A stretch of 64,000 bases of DNA from Phycisphaeraceae bacterium (GTDB taxonomy: Bacteria > Planctomycetota > Phycisphaerae > Phycisphaerales > UBA1924): the NCBI GenBank assembly GCA_019636675.1, contig JAHBXC010000001.1, forward strand, positions 1,299,007 through 1,363,006, written 5' to 3'. The notes under the pieces are model-generated. The model worked only from the letters and a program-made list of their open reading frames with translations, did no database searches and was not told the origin of the DNA. The translations under genes and the position numbers were made by a program. Of the stretch, positions 52,308 through 61,644 are shown piece by piece (the first letter of the stretch is position 1; every line of letters begins with the position of its first letter).

Positions 52308-53279
52308 ATGCTCGCCAGGAAACTCACGTTCGTCGCTGCACTCGCGGCCGCTGCGGCCGCGCCGGTCGCGTTCGCGCAGGACGCCTCCCCGCAGACACCC
52401 CCCGAGGCGCTCCTCGATCTCCCGGACACCCCCGCAACCCCGGAGGCCGAAGCCCAGCCGGGCGAGAATGCGCCTGTCGCGCTCGAGGCCCTCGTGATCT
52501 TCGTCGAGGGACGCGGCGCACGCTGGCGCCCGACGCCCACGGACGACTGGCGCGCCGTCAAGGTCGACGACCTGCTGCCCTCGGGCGCGCAGATGTCCAC
52601 CGGGCTGCGCTCCAACGTCGGCCTGCGCGTCGGCAAGAACGCCACGCTGCTGGTCGATTCCGCGTCCGACATCACCCTTGCCGCGATCGAAGAGATCGAC
52701 GGGCGCCTCATCACCCGCGCGATGCTCAACCGCGGATCGGCCGACTTCAAGGTCGACCAGGTCGGCCTCGAGAACGACTTCGTGGTCCTCACGCCCAGCA
52801 GCACCCTCGCCGTGAAGGGCACGGGGTTCCGCATGGCCTACGGCCCGATGCGCGGCGCCGAGGTCGAGGGCCTGCGCTCCAACAGCATCAACGCGATCGA
52901 GCTCGGCTACTTCACCTTCTCGCGCAAGGTCGCCCTCTCGGGTCGCGCGATGTCGTCGAGCCGCATGCCCGACCCCGTGCAGGCGGCGCTGAACAACACC
53001 GTCGCGCCGCCCCCGTCGACCTCGCCCGCCGACACCACTTCCGCCGACGCGCAGGGCTCCTCGCAGGCGCAAGCCGTGCGCAACAACCAGCAGGTCGCCC
53101 TCGAATCCACCGTGCTGCAGAGCCTGCTCTCCTCGCTCTCGTTCGGCGGCGGCGGCGTGCTCGGCAACCAGCCGCCCAACCCCGGCAGCAGCGCCGGGCC
53201 CCCCATCGGCCCGCTCGGCGGCCAGTCGCTGCCCAGCGCCGGCCCGCGACCCAGCGCCGGCCCGCGCCCCTCGAACTGA
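52308..53279 (+). CDS. Secreted FecR-domain protein
   Basis: A 323-residue exported protein. The ATG follows GGGAGG at 7 nt; the signal peptide (1-23) ends AFA|Q. Residues 55-180 match the FecR periplasmic sensory domain (WRAVKVDDLLPSGAQMSTG, SNVGLRVGKNATLLV, TPSSTLAVKGTGFRM), without the N-terminal anti-sigma part. The C-terminus is Ser/Pro/Gly-rich. Such stand-alone FecR proteins often sit beside CHASE2-containing signalling proteins, as here. It is followed by a hairpin and the CHASE2-cyclase gene. Confidence 0.85.
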   Translation: MLARKLTFVAALAAAAAAPVAFAQDASPQTPPEALLDLPDTPATPEAEAQPGENAPVALEALVIFVEGRGARWRPTPTDDWRAVKVDDLLPSGAQMSTGLRSNVGLRVGKNATLLVDSASDITLAAIEEIDGRLITRAMLNRGSADFKVDQVGLENDFVVLTPSSTLAVKGTGFRMAYGPMRGAEVEGLRSNSINAIELGYFTFSRKVALSGRAMSSSRMPDPVQAALNNTVAPPPSTSPADTTSADAQGSSQAQAVRNNQQVALESTVLQSLLSSLSFGGGGVLGNQPPNPGSSAGPPIGPLGGQSLPSAGPRPSAGPRPSN

Positions 53280-53316
53280 CCGGCCCCTCGCCCGCTATCC
53301 TGCGAACAAGCACCCC

Positions 53317-53343
53317 ACGCGGCGTCGTTCACGCCGCGTTCTT
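53317..53343. terminator. Hairpin between FecR-domain and CHASE2-cyclase genes
   Basis: ACGCGGCGT, loop CGTTC, ACGCCGCGT, then TCTT. A 9-bp perfect stem with a short T-run; it could attenuate read-through into the cyclase gene, whose start is 15 nt further on. Confidence 0.55.
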
Positions 53344-53358
53344 GCGCGCAGATCCACC

Positions 53359-56091
53359 GTGCCGCGACCGCCCTCAGCGCCCAGGCAACGACGCGTCCTC
53401 CTCCCGGGCCTCCTCGGCGCGCTGCTGCTCGCGCTGCTCGCGCACCTGGGCGTCTTCGACCCGTTCGAGCGCCGCTCGATCGACGCGCGGTTCCGGCTCG
53501 CCCAGCCCCACACCGTCGCCCTCTCCGACCAGATCCGTCTGGTCGACATCGACGACGGCGCGATCGAATCCGTCGGGCGCTGGCCCTGGAAGCGCTCCGT
53601 CCTCGCCGACGCGCTCGACGAGCTGACCCGCGCCGGCGCGCGCACCGTGGCGTTCGATCTCCTCCTCGATGACCCCAGCGAGCCGGAGTGGGTCGCCGGC
53701 GCAGCGGGCGAGACCTTCACCCGCGCCGACCACGACGCCGCACTCGCGCGCGCCCTCGCCGACGCGCACGCCGTCCTCGCCGTCGACGCGCCCTTCGAGA
53801 TGGACGCCTTCCAGACCGCCGCGACCACCACCCGGCGCGAGATCGCGAACACCGTCTTCCGTCACTTCCGCGCCGATCTGTCCAGGCCATTCGTGCACCC
53901 CGACGGGCTCTTCCTCTACCCCGACATCCGCCTGCGACGGATCCAGCACCTCGCCGCCCTCGCGCTCGCCCTCGAGCACCGCGCAGCGCTCCCAACGACA
54001 TCTCCCGACGACCTCGCGGACCTCGTGCGCGTCGCGGCGCCCTCGATCGCGGCCGACACCGGGCGCTTCGCCGAGCGCTCGCTCCTCGAGCGCGCCGCGA
54101 CGCAGGCGCACTCCCTCGCGATCCTCTCGTCGCGCGCCGGCGCGCCCCTGCCCACGCGCCTCGACCTCGACGACGCGATCGGGTACGCGCGCGTCACGCC
54201 CCCCCAGCCCGCGCTCGCGCAGGGCGCGTCGGCCTTCGGCTTCGTCAACTTCGCCCCCGACCCCGACGACGCGGTCCGACGCATGCGCCCCACCCGCGTC
54301 GTGACCGATTCACTCTCGCTGCCCCAGTTCGGGCTGGCGGCGGCCGCGGCGTACCGCGACGAAGACCCGGCGACCGCGATCCGCGTCGCGAGCGGTTCGG
54401 TCGAGACGCTCGGACGCTCCATCCCGCTGCGCGACGGGCGCATGCTGATCTCGTGGCCCTCGCACAGGGCGCACCGCGATCGCGCCGGCGAGCAGCGCCT
54501 GTCGATCGGCGTCTGCGCGAGTCTCGCCGAGAACCGGCGCACGCTCGATCGCCTCGTCGCGCAGCGCCGCGCGATCGTCGCGTCGATCAACGATGTCCCC
54601 GAGGACAGTCTTACCGATCGCTCGTTCGCCGCCGCCGCCGAGCTCAGCGCGCTGCGGATGGACGAGTTCCGCGAGATCCTCGACGAGGGCGTCGAGCTCA
54701 GCGCCGAGGAGCTGGAGTACATCGCGCCGTACGAGCGCTTCACGCGCCTCCAGCACGCGATCGAATCGGGCGAGCGCGAGATCGCCCAGGCGCAGGCCGA
54801 GCTGCGCCGTCGCGTGGAAGGGCGCCTGTGCTTCGTCGGCTGGAACGCGTCGGGCGCGATCGCCGACTTCGTGCCCACCCCGCTGGGGGCGCGCACGCCC
54901 GGCGTCGATGTCCACGCGACCCTCGCCGATATGGCGCTGACCGGTCGCGCCAAGGCCCTGGCGCCGGGCTGGTTCGGCCCGTTCTTCTCCCTCGCGATGG
55001 GGGTGCTCGCCGCGTTGCTGGTCGCGTCGTTGCCGACATCGCTCTCGCTGCTGGGCCTGCTCGCGATCGCGTCGGCGTGGCTGCTGGGCGCCGGGTACGC
55101 CGGCTTCCGGAGTTTCGACCTCGCGATGCCCCTCGTCGGGCCGCTCGTGTCGCTCGTGTCGGTGTGGGGTCTCACCACGGCGCTCGACGCCGCCGCGTCG
55201 CGCGCGGATCGCCTGCGCATCTCGCGCCAGTTCAAGGCGCGCGTCGCGCCGCAGCTCGTCGACCGGCTCGCCGCCAACCCCGACGCGCTCGCCGTCGACG
55301 GGCAGCAGCGCGAGATCACCGTCCTCTTCCTCGATGTCGCCGGCTTCACCGCGCTCTCCGAGAAACTCGACGGGCCCCAGACCGTCGCGACCATCAACGA
55401 GTGCATGCGCGCCTTCACCGGCGTGCTCACGAAGGCGGACGCCTATGTCAACAAGTTCCTGGGCGATGGGCTCATGGCCTTCTGGTCCGCCTTCGACAAC
55501 GACGCGTCCCAGGCCGACAAGGCCGTCGCCGCCGCAGGCGCGTGCCTCGACGCGATCGAAACCGTCAACGCCCACCGGCGCGAGCGCGACCCCGACGCGA
55601 TGGCCCTCTCTGTCCGCGTGGGCGTCGCCACCGGCGTCGCGGTCGTCGGGGACTGCGGCGCCCCGCCCGAACTCAACGACTACACCGCGATCGGCAACGC
55701 CGTGAACCTCGCCGCCCGCCTCGAGAGCGCGTGCAAAGCGTTCGGCGCCAAAGCGATGATCGACGGGCGCACGCGCGAACTCATGAAACAGCCCCCGGCG
55801 CGCACCCTGCGCCGGCTCGGGCGCGTCGTCGTCATCGGGCAGTCCGTCCCGGTCGAGATCTTTGAACTCCGAAACGACACCCCCGACGAGCAGCGGGCCT
55901 CGCACTGGGCGACGACGCTCGGGCTCTTCGAGGCCGCGAACCTCGACGACTGCCTGCGAGCGCTCGACGAGCACCTCGCCCGCTTCGGCCGGGACGACGC
56001 CGCCGATCGCCTGCGCGACGCGATCGAAGACCTGCGCGAAGGCGACGACCCCCTGGCCGCGCCCCTCTCGATCCGGCTCCGCTCGAAATAA
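53359..56091 (+). CDS. CHASE2-domain adenylate/guanylate cyclase (class III)
   Basis: A 910-residue sensor. An N-terminal helix (12-30) leads to a CHASE2 extracytoplasmic domain (about 35-530; IRLVDIDDGAIESVGRWPWKR, GARTVAFDLLL). Two to three helices follow at about 537-610. The class III cyclase domain is at about 650-830: VLFLDVAGFT (metal Asp), VNKFLGDGLMAFW (second metal Asp, Lys for the base), DYTAIGNAVNLAARLE (Asp, Asn and Arg of the active site). All catalytic residues are present, so cAMP is the expected product. The start is a GTG. Confidence 0.92.
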   Translation: MPRPPSAPRQRRVLLPGLLGALLLALLAHLGVFDPFERRSIDARFRLAQPHTVALSDQIRLVDIDDGAIESVGRWPWKRSVLADALDELTRAGARTVAFDLLLDDPSEPEWVAGAAGETFTRADHDAALARALADAHAVLAVDAPFEMDAFQTAATTTRREIANTVFRHFRADLSRPFVHPDGLFLYPDIRLRRIQHLAALALALEHRAALPTTSPDDLADLVRVAAPSIAADTGRFAERSLLERAATQAHSLAILSSRAGAPLPTRLDLDDAIGYARVTPPQPALAQGASAFGFVNFAPDPDDAVRRMRPTRVVTDSLSLPQFGLAAAAAYRDEDPATAIRVASGSVETLGRSIPLRDGRMLISWPSHRAHRDRAGEQRLSIGVCASLAENRRTLDRLVAQRRAIVASINDVPEDSLTDRSFAAAAELSALRMDEFREILDEGVELSAEELEYIAPYERFTRLQHAIESGEREIAQAQAELRRRVEGRLCFVGWNASGAIADFVPTPLGARTPGVDVHATLADMALTGRAKALAPGWFGPFFSLAMGVLAALLVASLPTSLSLLGLLAIASAWLLGAGYAGFRSFDLAMPLVGPLVSLVSVWGLTTALDAAASRADRLRISRQFKARVAPQLVDRLAANPDALAVDGQQREITVLFLDVAGFTALSEKLDGPQTVATINECMRAFTGVLTKADAYVNKFLGDGLMAFWSAFDNDASQADKAVAAAGACLDAIETVNAHRRERDPDAMALSVRVGVATGVAVVGDCGAPPELNDYTAIGNAVNLAARLESACKAFGAKAMIDGRTRELMKQPPARTLRRLGRVVVIGQSVPVEIFELRNDTPDEQRASHWATTLGLFEAANLDDCLRALDEHLARFGRDDAADRLRDAIEDLREGDDPLAAPLSIRLRSK

Positions 56092-56118
56092 CCTGTTCTC
56101 AGCCCCCGCCCCGGCGCG

Positions 56119-57543
56119 TCACTCGGCGCGGCGGATGATCAGCGAGGTCCGGTCGTCGTCGGGCGGTGCGCCCTTCGTGAACCGATGCACCGCGTCCTCC
56201 ACGGCGCGCAGCACCGCCTCGGCGCCCCCGGTCGCGTGCTCGCGCACGATCTCGCAGACACGCTTGCACCCGAACTGCTCGCGCGACTCGTCCATGCTCT
56301 CGTAGAAGCCGTCCGACAGGGCCAGGAACGAGTCCCCGGGCCCCAGCGCGATCGGCCGACGCAGCGGGAGTTCGAGGTCGCGCATGATGCCCATCGGAAG
56401 CACATCCGCGTCGAGCACCTCGAAGCGATCCTCCGCGGCGCGGTGGATGACCAGCGGCGCCTGCCCGGCGCTCATCGAGTGCAGCGTGTGCGTCCGCGCG
56501 TCGAGCACGCCGATCCACGCCGTGATGAACCGCCCCGTCACCAGGTCGTCGCACAGCTGCTCGTTCATGTGGCGCGCGAGCCGGTCGAGCTCGGCGCCCA
56601 GACGCACGCCCATCCGCAGCATCGATCGCGCCTGCGTCACCGACAGGGCCGGGCCCACGCCGTGGCCCGTCGCGTCGGCCATCAGGAACAGCGCGCCGTC
56701 GGCCTCTTTGCCCTTGCCTGCCACGCGCCAGCGACCGTTGTCGTTCCAGAGGGCCACAGCGTCGTACGCGTCGCCGCCCGTGCGGTCCGCCGGCTCGCTG
56801 CGCCCGGCGATCTGATAGCCCTTCAGCCGGGGCAGGTCCGTCGGGAAGGTCTGCTGCTGCAGTCGGCGCGCGACCTCGATCTCGCGCTCCAGCTTCTCGC
56901 GCACCAGGCGGTCGCGCAGGAGTCTCGTACGCTTCATCGCCACCGCCGCCTGCGACGCGAGCGCCTGCGCGATCTCTTCGTCGTCGGCGTTGAACGGGCG
57001 CCCGCGCTTGTTCAGGATCTGCGCCACGCCGATCAGCTCGCCGTCGACGCCCATCAGGGGCGCCGCCAGGATCGACCGAGTCGTGAACCCGGTCTGCTTG
57101 TCCACCTCTCGGTTGAATCGCGGGTCGGCGTAGGCGTCGGGCACATTGATGACGCGCTGGTGGCGCGCGCACTCCCCCGCGATGCCGCGGGTGATGGGGA
57201 TGCGGATCCCGCCCTCGCGCGTCGGGTCGTGCGCCGGGGTGTCGAGCGGCGGCGCGTCGCCGTTGGGCGTCGCGCTCGCGGCGGATGGGGACGCCGTCAG
57301 CCCGTGCGCGACGGTCGTGAAGAGCTCCGCGTTGGTCGCGTCGAACTCGAACACGGTCGCGCGCTCCGCGTCGAGCAGGTCGCGCATCGCGTCGATGATC
57401 ACCGACAGCACCTCGCGAAGGTCGTCGGTCGCCGACAACGCCCGAGCGACCGACAGCAGGCGTCGCATCGCGTCGCTCGCCAGCCCGGGCGCGCCGTGCG
57501 CATCCGGGGTTGATACCTTGCTCGTGGTGGGAGCCGTTGTCAT
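56119..57543 (-). CDS. GAF-PP2C (RsbU-like) serine phosphatase
   Basis: A 474-residue cytosolic protein. GAF sensor domain (about 30-195: VIIDAMRDLLDAERATVFEF, IPITRGIAGECARHQ, SILAAPLMG, GVAQILNKRGRPF), a linker helix (REIEVARRLQQQTFP, as in RsbU/SpoIIE proteins) and a PP2C domain (about 230-470: GGDAYDA, LMADATGHGVGPAL, LSDGFYES, DDRTSLIIRR). These phosphatases dephosphorylate anti-anti-sigma factors; the partner is not adjacent. It converges with the cyclase gene with only 27 nt between stops. Confidence 0.9.
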   Translation of the reverse strand: MTTAPTTSKVSTPDAHGAPGLASDAMRRLLSVARALSATDDLREVLSVIIDAMRDLLDAERATVFEFDATNAELFTTVAHGLTASPSAASATPNGDAPPLDTPAHDPTREGGIRIPITRGIAGECARHQRVINVPDAYADPRFNREVDKQTGFTTRSILAAPLMGVDGELIGVAQILNKRGRPFNADDEEIAQALASQAAVAMKRTRLLRDRLVREKLEREIEVARRLQQQTFPTDLPRLKGYQIAGRSEPADRTGGDAYDAVALWNDNGRWRVAGKGKEADGALFLMADATGHGVGPALSVTQARSMLRMGVRLGAELDRLARHMNEQLCDDLVTGRFITAWIGVLDARTHTLHSMSAGQAPLVIHRAAEDRFEVLDADVLPMGIMRDLELPLRRPIALGPGDSFLALSDGFYESMDESREQFGCKRVCEIVREHATGGAEAVLRAVEDAVHRFTKGAPPDDDRTSLIIRRAE

Positions 57544-57613
57544 GACCAGGCCGCGAGGGGACGGTCGCGGCACGCCGGATTGTACCAGATCCTCGATCCC
57601 GCCCAAACCCCCT

Positions 57614-58390
57614 TCAGGCGCCTGCAAGGGCGATGCTCCGCCCAAGACGCCACCGGTACTCGATCGGCGCGACCCGCGTGGCGACCTCCACGACCGGGCG
57701 CCCCCTCCCCAGACCATCGAGAAACCCGAACCGCGCCGACTCGATCCGCACCAACCGCTCGTCCCATTCGGACTCGGCGCGGAACACCTCCGCGAGGCGC
57801 AGCCGCCGCCCGTCGGCGCTCGGCGCCAGCCCCATGGGACGGTACTTCAGGAATCCTCGCGCCTCCTCGACGCTCGCGAAAGGCGAACCCGGCGCCAACG
57901 CCCCCGGCTCGTCCACGACCACGCACTCCGCGTCGCCCCCGCCGTCGCGTGAGCGCACCGTCCATCGCTCCGCGACACCCTCTCGCGCACGCTCCACCCG
58001 AGCCCGGTGGAAGCGGAAATCGGACACGAGGTTCCCCGGCCCGCAGATCAGGGCACGGTCCGCGTCGCTGCGCAGGAAGTACAACCCCTGCACGCCCGAT
58101 CGCCCCGTCGCGCTGGAATCATCCGCCTCCACCATCAGCCGGATCGCGGCGTGGTGGTACGACACCCCCAACATCCGTGGCGTGCCGCGCGGACGCATCG
58201 AGTCGAGGTGGCACAGCACGATGTTCCAGAACGCGTGCGTCTCGCCGGTTCTCGCATCCGTCTTCGTCAGCGGGCGCAGGCCTCGCGGCACGAGATTGCG
58301 CACCGCTTCCAACTCTGTCCGCAGCGAGATCAGCACGCAGTGATCGATCTTCCCGCGCATCGTCACCGGGAAGGGAAGCGGGATCTTCAT
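57614..58390 (-). CDS. DUF2071 family protein
   Basis: A 258-residue cytosolic protein. CVLISLRTELEAVRNLVPRGLRPL and SYHHAAIRLMVEADD, VQGLYFLRSDADR and the later FLKYRPMGLAP belong to the YqjF/DUF2071 pattern (acetoacetate decarboxylase-like beta-barrel). The catalytic Lys of acetoacetate decarboxylase is not evident, so no activity is claimed. The ATG at 58390 overlaps the stop of the preceding membrane-protein gene (ATGA). Confidence 0.82.
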   Translation of the reverse strand: MKIPLPFPVTMRGKIDHCVLISLRTELEAVRNLVPRGLRPLTKTDARTGETHAFWNIVLCHLDSMRPRGTPRMLGVSYHHAAIRLMVEADDSSATGRSGVQGLYFLRSDADRALICGPGNLVSDFRFHRARVERAREGVAERWTVRSRDGGGDAECVVVDEPGALAPGSPFASVEEARGFLKYRPMGLAPSADGRRLRLAEVFRAESEWDERLVRIESARFGFLDGLGRGRPVVEVATRVAPIEYRWRLGRSIALAGA

Positions 58391-58878
58391 GCCCAGTATC
58401 CCAGCGGGCGCGCGAGCGCGAGCAGCAGCAGGCCGAACACTCCGTTCATCACCACGACCCACAGCAGCGCCGCCCGGCGCGTAGGCATCCCCAGCGCCGG
58501 CGCCCTGCTCGCGAAATACACGCCCATCAGGATGTCAGAGCCGGCCAGCAGGCCGAGGTGCGCTCCGAGCAACGCGCCCGGCGAAGGCGGCACGAACGAC
58601 GCGATCAGGTTCCACCCCGCCGCCAGTAGCAAGGGGATCTCGCCGAACGCGATCGTGACGAGACACGCGTCAAACCACGCGACGAGTGTGCGCCGATCGG
58701 GCGAGGCCGCCTTCAGCACCGCCCCGAGGATGGGCCAGCTCAGCGTGGACGCGATCGCCACGCCGATCGCGAGGGGCAGGAGCCATTCGGGTCGCTGCTC
58801 GGGCGCGAGCATCGCGAAGCTCGCGGCGTAGGTCGCGGTGCCGACAAAGGCGAAAGCGAGCAACGCCGCGCGTCTCAT
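58387..58878 (-). CDS. Hypothetical membrane protein
   Basis: A 163-residue protein with about five membrane helices (starting near 6, 33, 66, 96 and 135). It has no recognised motif. It ends by overlapping the start of the DUF2071 gene (ATGA) and begins 1 nt after the end of mqnE, so mqnE, this gene and DUF2071 are likely one operon. Its position next to a DUF2071 gene suggests a joint role, but none is known. Confidence 0.72.
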   Translation of the reverse strand: MRRAALLAFAFVGTATYAASFAMLAPEQRPEWLLPLAIGVAIASTLSWPILGAVLKAASPDRRTLVAWFDACLVTIAFGEIPLLLAAGWNLIASFVPPSPGALLGAHLGLLAGSDILMGVYFASRAPALGMPTRRAALLWVVVMNGVFGLLLLALARPLGYWA

Positions 58879-58879
58879 C

Positions 58880-60172
58880 TCACTCCGCGAGTCTCCACTC
58901 CGCGCCCTCGCGCTCGACCCGCCTGTACAGCGTGTCCCGCTCCACCGGGGTGAAGCCCGCCTCGCGGATCGCCCGCTGCAGGTCCCACACGCTGGATTCC
59001 TGGTGCGTGTTGGCCCCGCCCACCTTCGTGATGTCGTACCACACGACCGTCCCGTCGATGTCGTCGGCCCCGGCCTGCAGCATGAGCTGCGCCATCGAGA
59101 GCGTCTGCATGATCCAGAACGACTTCACATGGGGGAAGTTGTCGAGCATCAGCCGCGCGACGGCCAGCGTGCGCAGGTTCTCGACGCCGGTGGGCCCGGG
59201 CAGGTGCTCCAATTCGCTCGCGTCGGGGAAGAAGGGCAGCGGGATGATCGTCTGGAAGTACCCGCCCTTGGCGCTCATCGCCGGGGTCGGCTGCGAGACG
59301 CCCTCGCGCGTGAGCGTGATCGCGCCGTTCGCGTCGGCGCTGTAGCCCAGCCGCGCCAGCGCCTCGTCCTGCGAGCGCCGGAGCATGTCCATGTGGAACA
59401 GGCGTTCGTCGCGTCCCTCGATGTGCCCGTAGAGGATCGTCGCGTTCGTGTTCAGCCCCAGCTCGTGCGAGGCGCGGTGGACATCGAGCCACACATCGCT
59501 GCGGATCTTGCCCTTGAACGCCTCGTCGTGCACGCGATCGTCGAAGACCTCGGCCCCGCCCCCGGGCAGCGAGCCGAGACCCGCGTCCTTGAGGTCCTTG
59601 ATGGTCGCGCGGATGCCCTCGTAGCGCTCGGGCCCGGCGGTCGCCTTGTACCGCTTGCTGAGCTTGGCGAAGTGCACGATCTCGACCGCCGTGAACGCCT
59701 TGATGTGCAGCTTCGGCGCCGCCTCCTTCACGGCGCGCAGCATCTCGAGGTAGAACTCGAAGGGCAGGTAGGGGTGCAGCCCGCCCACCATGTGCACCTC
59801 GGTCGCGCCGTTGTCCTGGGCCTTCCTCGCCTCGGCGGCGACCTGGGCCGCGTCCATCTCGTACGCGCCTTCCTGCCCGCGCTTGCGGTGGAACGCACAG
59901 AACTTGCACGACAGCGCGCAGATGTTCGAGTAGTTGATGTGCCGGTTGATGTTGTAGTACGCCGCGTCCCCGTGCAGGCGCCTTCGGACGATGTCCGCGA
60001 GTTCGCAGAGCGTCCACAGGTCCTGTGTCGCGTAGAGCACTCGCCCGTCGTCCATGGACAGGCGCTCGCCGCGCATCACTTTGGCGCGGATCGCGTCGAG
60101 TCGCGGATCGGCGTGGCCCGCGCCGGGCCGGTCGAGGGGCGTCGCGAAGGCGGCGGAAGCGGCGGTGCTCAT
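58880..60172 (-). CDS. mqnE: Aminofutalosine synthase MqnE (radical SAM)
   Basis: A 430-residue radical-SAM enzyme. ICALSCKFCAF supplies the three Cys (85, 89, 92) of the 4Fe-4S cluster. NINRHINYSNIC before it and HMVGGLHPYLPFEFYLEMLR, GGGAEVFDDRVHDEAFK and VGGANTHQ after it are the MqnE/MqnC (CofH-like) pattern. It joins the adenosyl radical to 3-enolpyruvyl benzoate in the futalosine route to menaquinone, which implies MqnA, C and D elsewhere. MqnE versus MqnC is chosen on overall pattern, with moderate certainty. The start is ATG 60172; a strong minus-strand terminator of the upstream sigma operon lies just before it. Confidence 0.85.
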   Translation of the reverse strand: MSTAASAAFATPLDRPGAGHADPRLDAIRAKVMRGERLSMDDGRVLYATQDLWTLCELADIVRRRLHGDAAYYNINRHINYSNICALSCKFCAFHRKRGQEGAYEMDAAQVAAEARKAQDNGATEVHMVGGLHPYLPFEFYLEMLRAVKEAAPKLHIKAFTAVEIVHFAKLSKRYKATAGPERYEGIRATIKDLKDAGLGSLPGGGAEVFDDRVHDEAFKGKIRSDVWLDVHRASHELGLNTNATILYGHIEGRDERLFHMDMLRRSQDEALARLGYSADANGAITLTREGVSQPTPAMSAKGGYFQTIIPLPFFPDASELEHLPGPTGVENLRTLAVARLMLDNFPHVKSFWIMQTLSMAQLMLQAGADDIDGTVVWYDITKVGGANTHQESSVWDLQRAIREAGFTPVERDTLYRRVEREGAEWRLAE

Positions 60173-60200
60173 GGGGGATGATAGGGAGCGGCGGGCGCGC

Positions 60201-60238
60201 AAAAACAAAGCGGCGCCGGACCTGTGCATCCGGCGCCG
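60201..60238 (-). terminator. Intrinsic terminator of the sigma/anti-sigma operon
   Basis: On the minus strand: CGGCGCCGGA, an 8-nt loop, TCCGGCGCCG, then CTTTGTTTTT. A perfect 10-bp stem and T-run, 28 nt after the anti-sigma stop. Confidence 0.9.
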
Positions 60239-60265
60239 AGGGGAATCGTGGATATCCGGACCCGG

Positions 60266-61072
60266 TCAGCTCGTCATGAGCAGGGCGCGGTCGGGCGTCA
60301 TGGGGCCCGAGCCGGGCATGATGGCGAGCGTCGCGGTGGTGAGGCCCTGGAGGGCCAGCTCGCGGATGCTCACGCCGCCGCCGTGGGAGAAGCGGGTGAC
60401 CTCGCGCTCGACCTGCCCGTTGGCGTTGAGAACGACGAGACGGTACCCGTCGTCGCGCTGGGGGAGGAAGTTGCAGACGAGGAAGGCGTTGGCGCCGGCC
60501 TCGTCGACGACGAGACGGGCCTGGACGCCGGCGGCGTCCTCGTGGACCGCGTTGAAGGACCGGAACTGCGAGGCCGGGTCGGTGAGGATCGAGGCGAAGC
60601 GCGCGCCGTACTGCTCGGCGATGGCCTTGACCGCGGCGTCGCCGGCGATCGCCTCGCGGATGCCGTCGTACTGCTGCGACTGGCGGACGAGCGCGACGCC
60701 CAGGACCGCCGACGCGGTGAGCAGGCCGATGCACGCGGCGCGCCACAGGGGCGACACGTTGCGCTGCAGGGCGAGGGTGAAGAACCCGATCTTGCGCGAG
60801 ACGTGGTCGGAGAACTCTCCGGCGCGGGCGGCGACGATCGCGTCGCGCACCGACGAGACGACGCGCCCCTTCAGGCCGATGGGCGCCTCGACCTCGGGCA
60901 GCCATTCGTCGGACTGCACGGCGTGCGCAGCGCGGAGCTGCTCGCGACGGACCTGCGCCTGCACCGAGGGCGGCGCGGCGCGGAACGCGCGCTCGAATTC
61001 ACGGCGCTCTTCGTCGTCGAGAAGACCGAGGACATCCAGCGACGCAAGTTCAAAGAGGTCTCGAGTAATCAT
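60266..61072 (-). CDS. Putative anti-sigma factor (RskA-like)
   Basis: A 268-residue protein. The cytosolic N-terminus (FELASLDVLGLLDDEERREFERAF) has the helical anti-sigma pattern without a zinc motif. One membrane helix lies at about 105-128 (SPLWRAACIGLLTASAVLGVAL). The outer domain (130-268) has a beta-rich RskA-like form, with ANAFLVCNFLPQRDDGYRLVVLNANGQ. It overlaps the sigma gene by 4 nt. It would release sigma in response to an envelope signal, through cleavage of the membrane helix. Confidence 0.78.
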   Translation of the reverse strand: MITRDLFELASLDVLGLLDDEERREFERAFRAAPPSVQAQVRREQLRAAHAVQSDEWLPEVEAPIGLKGRVVSSVRDAIVAARAGEFSDHVSRKIGFFTLALQRNVSPLWRAACIGLLTASAVLGVALVRQSQQYDGIREAIAGDAAVKAIAEQYGARFASILTDPASQFRSFNAVHEDAAGVQARLVVDEAGANAFLVCNFLPQRDDGYRLVVLNANGQVEREVTRFSHGGGVSIRELALQGLTTATLAIMPGSGPMTPDRALLMTS

Positions 61073-61644
61073 GCCGCCATCTCCTCGCCACTCCCCCTCT
61101 CCCTGAGACGCACGAGCGCGCGACTCAAGGCAGATTTGATCGTTCCCAGAGGCTTGTTCAACTCAATCCCGATCTGCCGCAGGGTCATACCGTCGAGGTA
61201 CGAACGGGTGACAACGATCCGCTGCAATTCGGGCAACTGTTCGATCTTCTTCATCAGCGCGGCGAACCGTTCGTCGCGCTCCACGCCTTCGCCCACCACC
61301 TCGCCGGACGCCTGGGGAGGCATCGCGTCGCTGAGTGTGGACGCCTTGATCCGCGCTTTCTGGCGCCGCAGACGATCGACAAGGATGCGCCGCGACAACA
61401 TCATCACCCAGGTCACCAGCGCCGCACGCTTGGGGTCGTACCGACCCGCGGTCCGCCAGAGCCGGACAAACACTTCCTGGACCGCGTCTTCCGCGTCGGA
61501 CCGCGTGGGCATCATCTGATACGCCATGCGATAGACCAACGGACCAAAACGGTCGTATAGCTCGCTGACCGCGGACTCATCGTCCAAGCTGACGCGCTGC
61601 ATCAGCTCGTAGTCCGCGTCGAGTTGGGCGGCCCGATCACTCAT
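61069..61644 (-). CDS. ECF-type RNA polymerase sigma factor
   Basis: A 191-residue sigma factor of the ECF group. Region 2 (about 18-85): SELYDRFGPLVYRMAYQMM, DAEDAVQEVFVRLWRTAGRYDP. Region 4 (about 125-180): LPELQRIVVTRSYLDGMTLRQIGIELNKPLGTIKSALSRAL. The ATG at 61644 follows GGAGATGG. It overlaps the anti-sigma gene by 4 nt. The operon ends at the terminator at 60201-60238, so it holds only these two genes. It is divergent from the prepilin-like gene at 61906. Confidence 0.9.
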   Translation of the reverse strand: MSDRAAQLDADYELMQRVSLDDESAVSELYDRFGPLVYRMAYQMMPTRSDAEDAVQEVFVRLWRTAGRYDPKRAALVTWVMMLSRRILVDRLRRQKARIKASTLSDAMPPQASGEVVGEGVERDERFAALMKKIEQLPELQRIVVTRSYLDGMTLRQIGIELNKPLGTIKSALSRALVRLRERGSGEEMAA

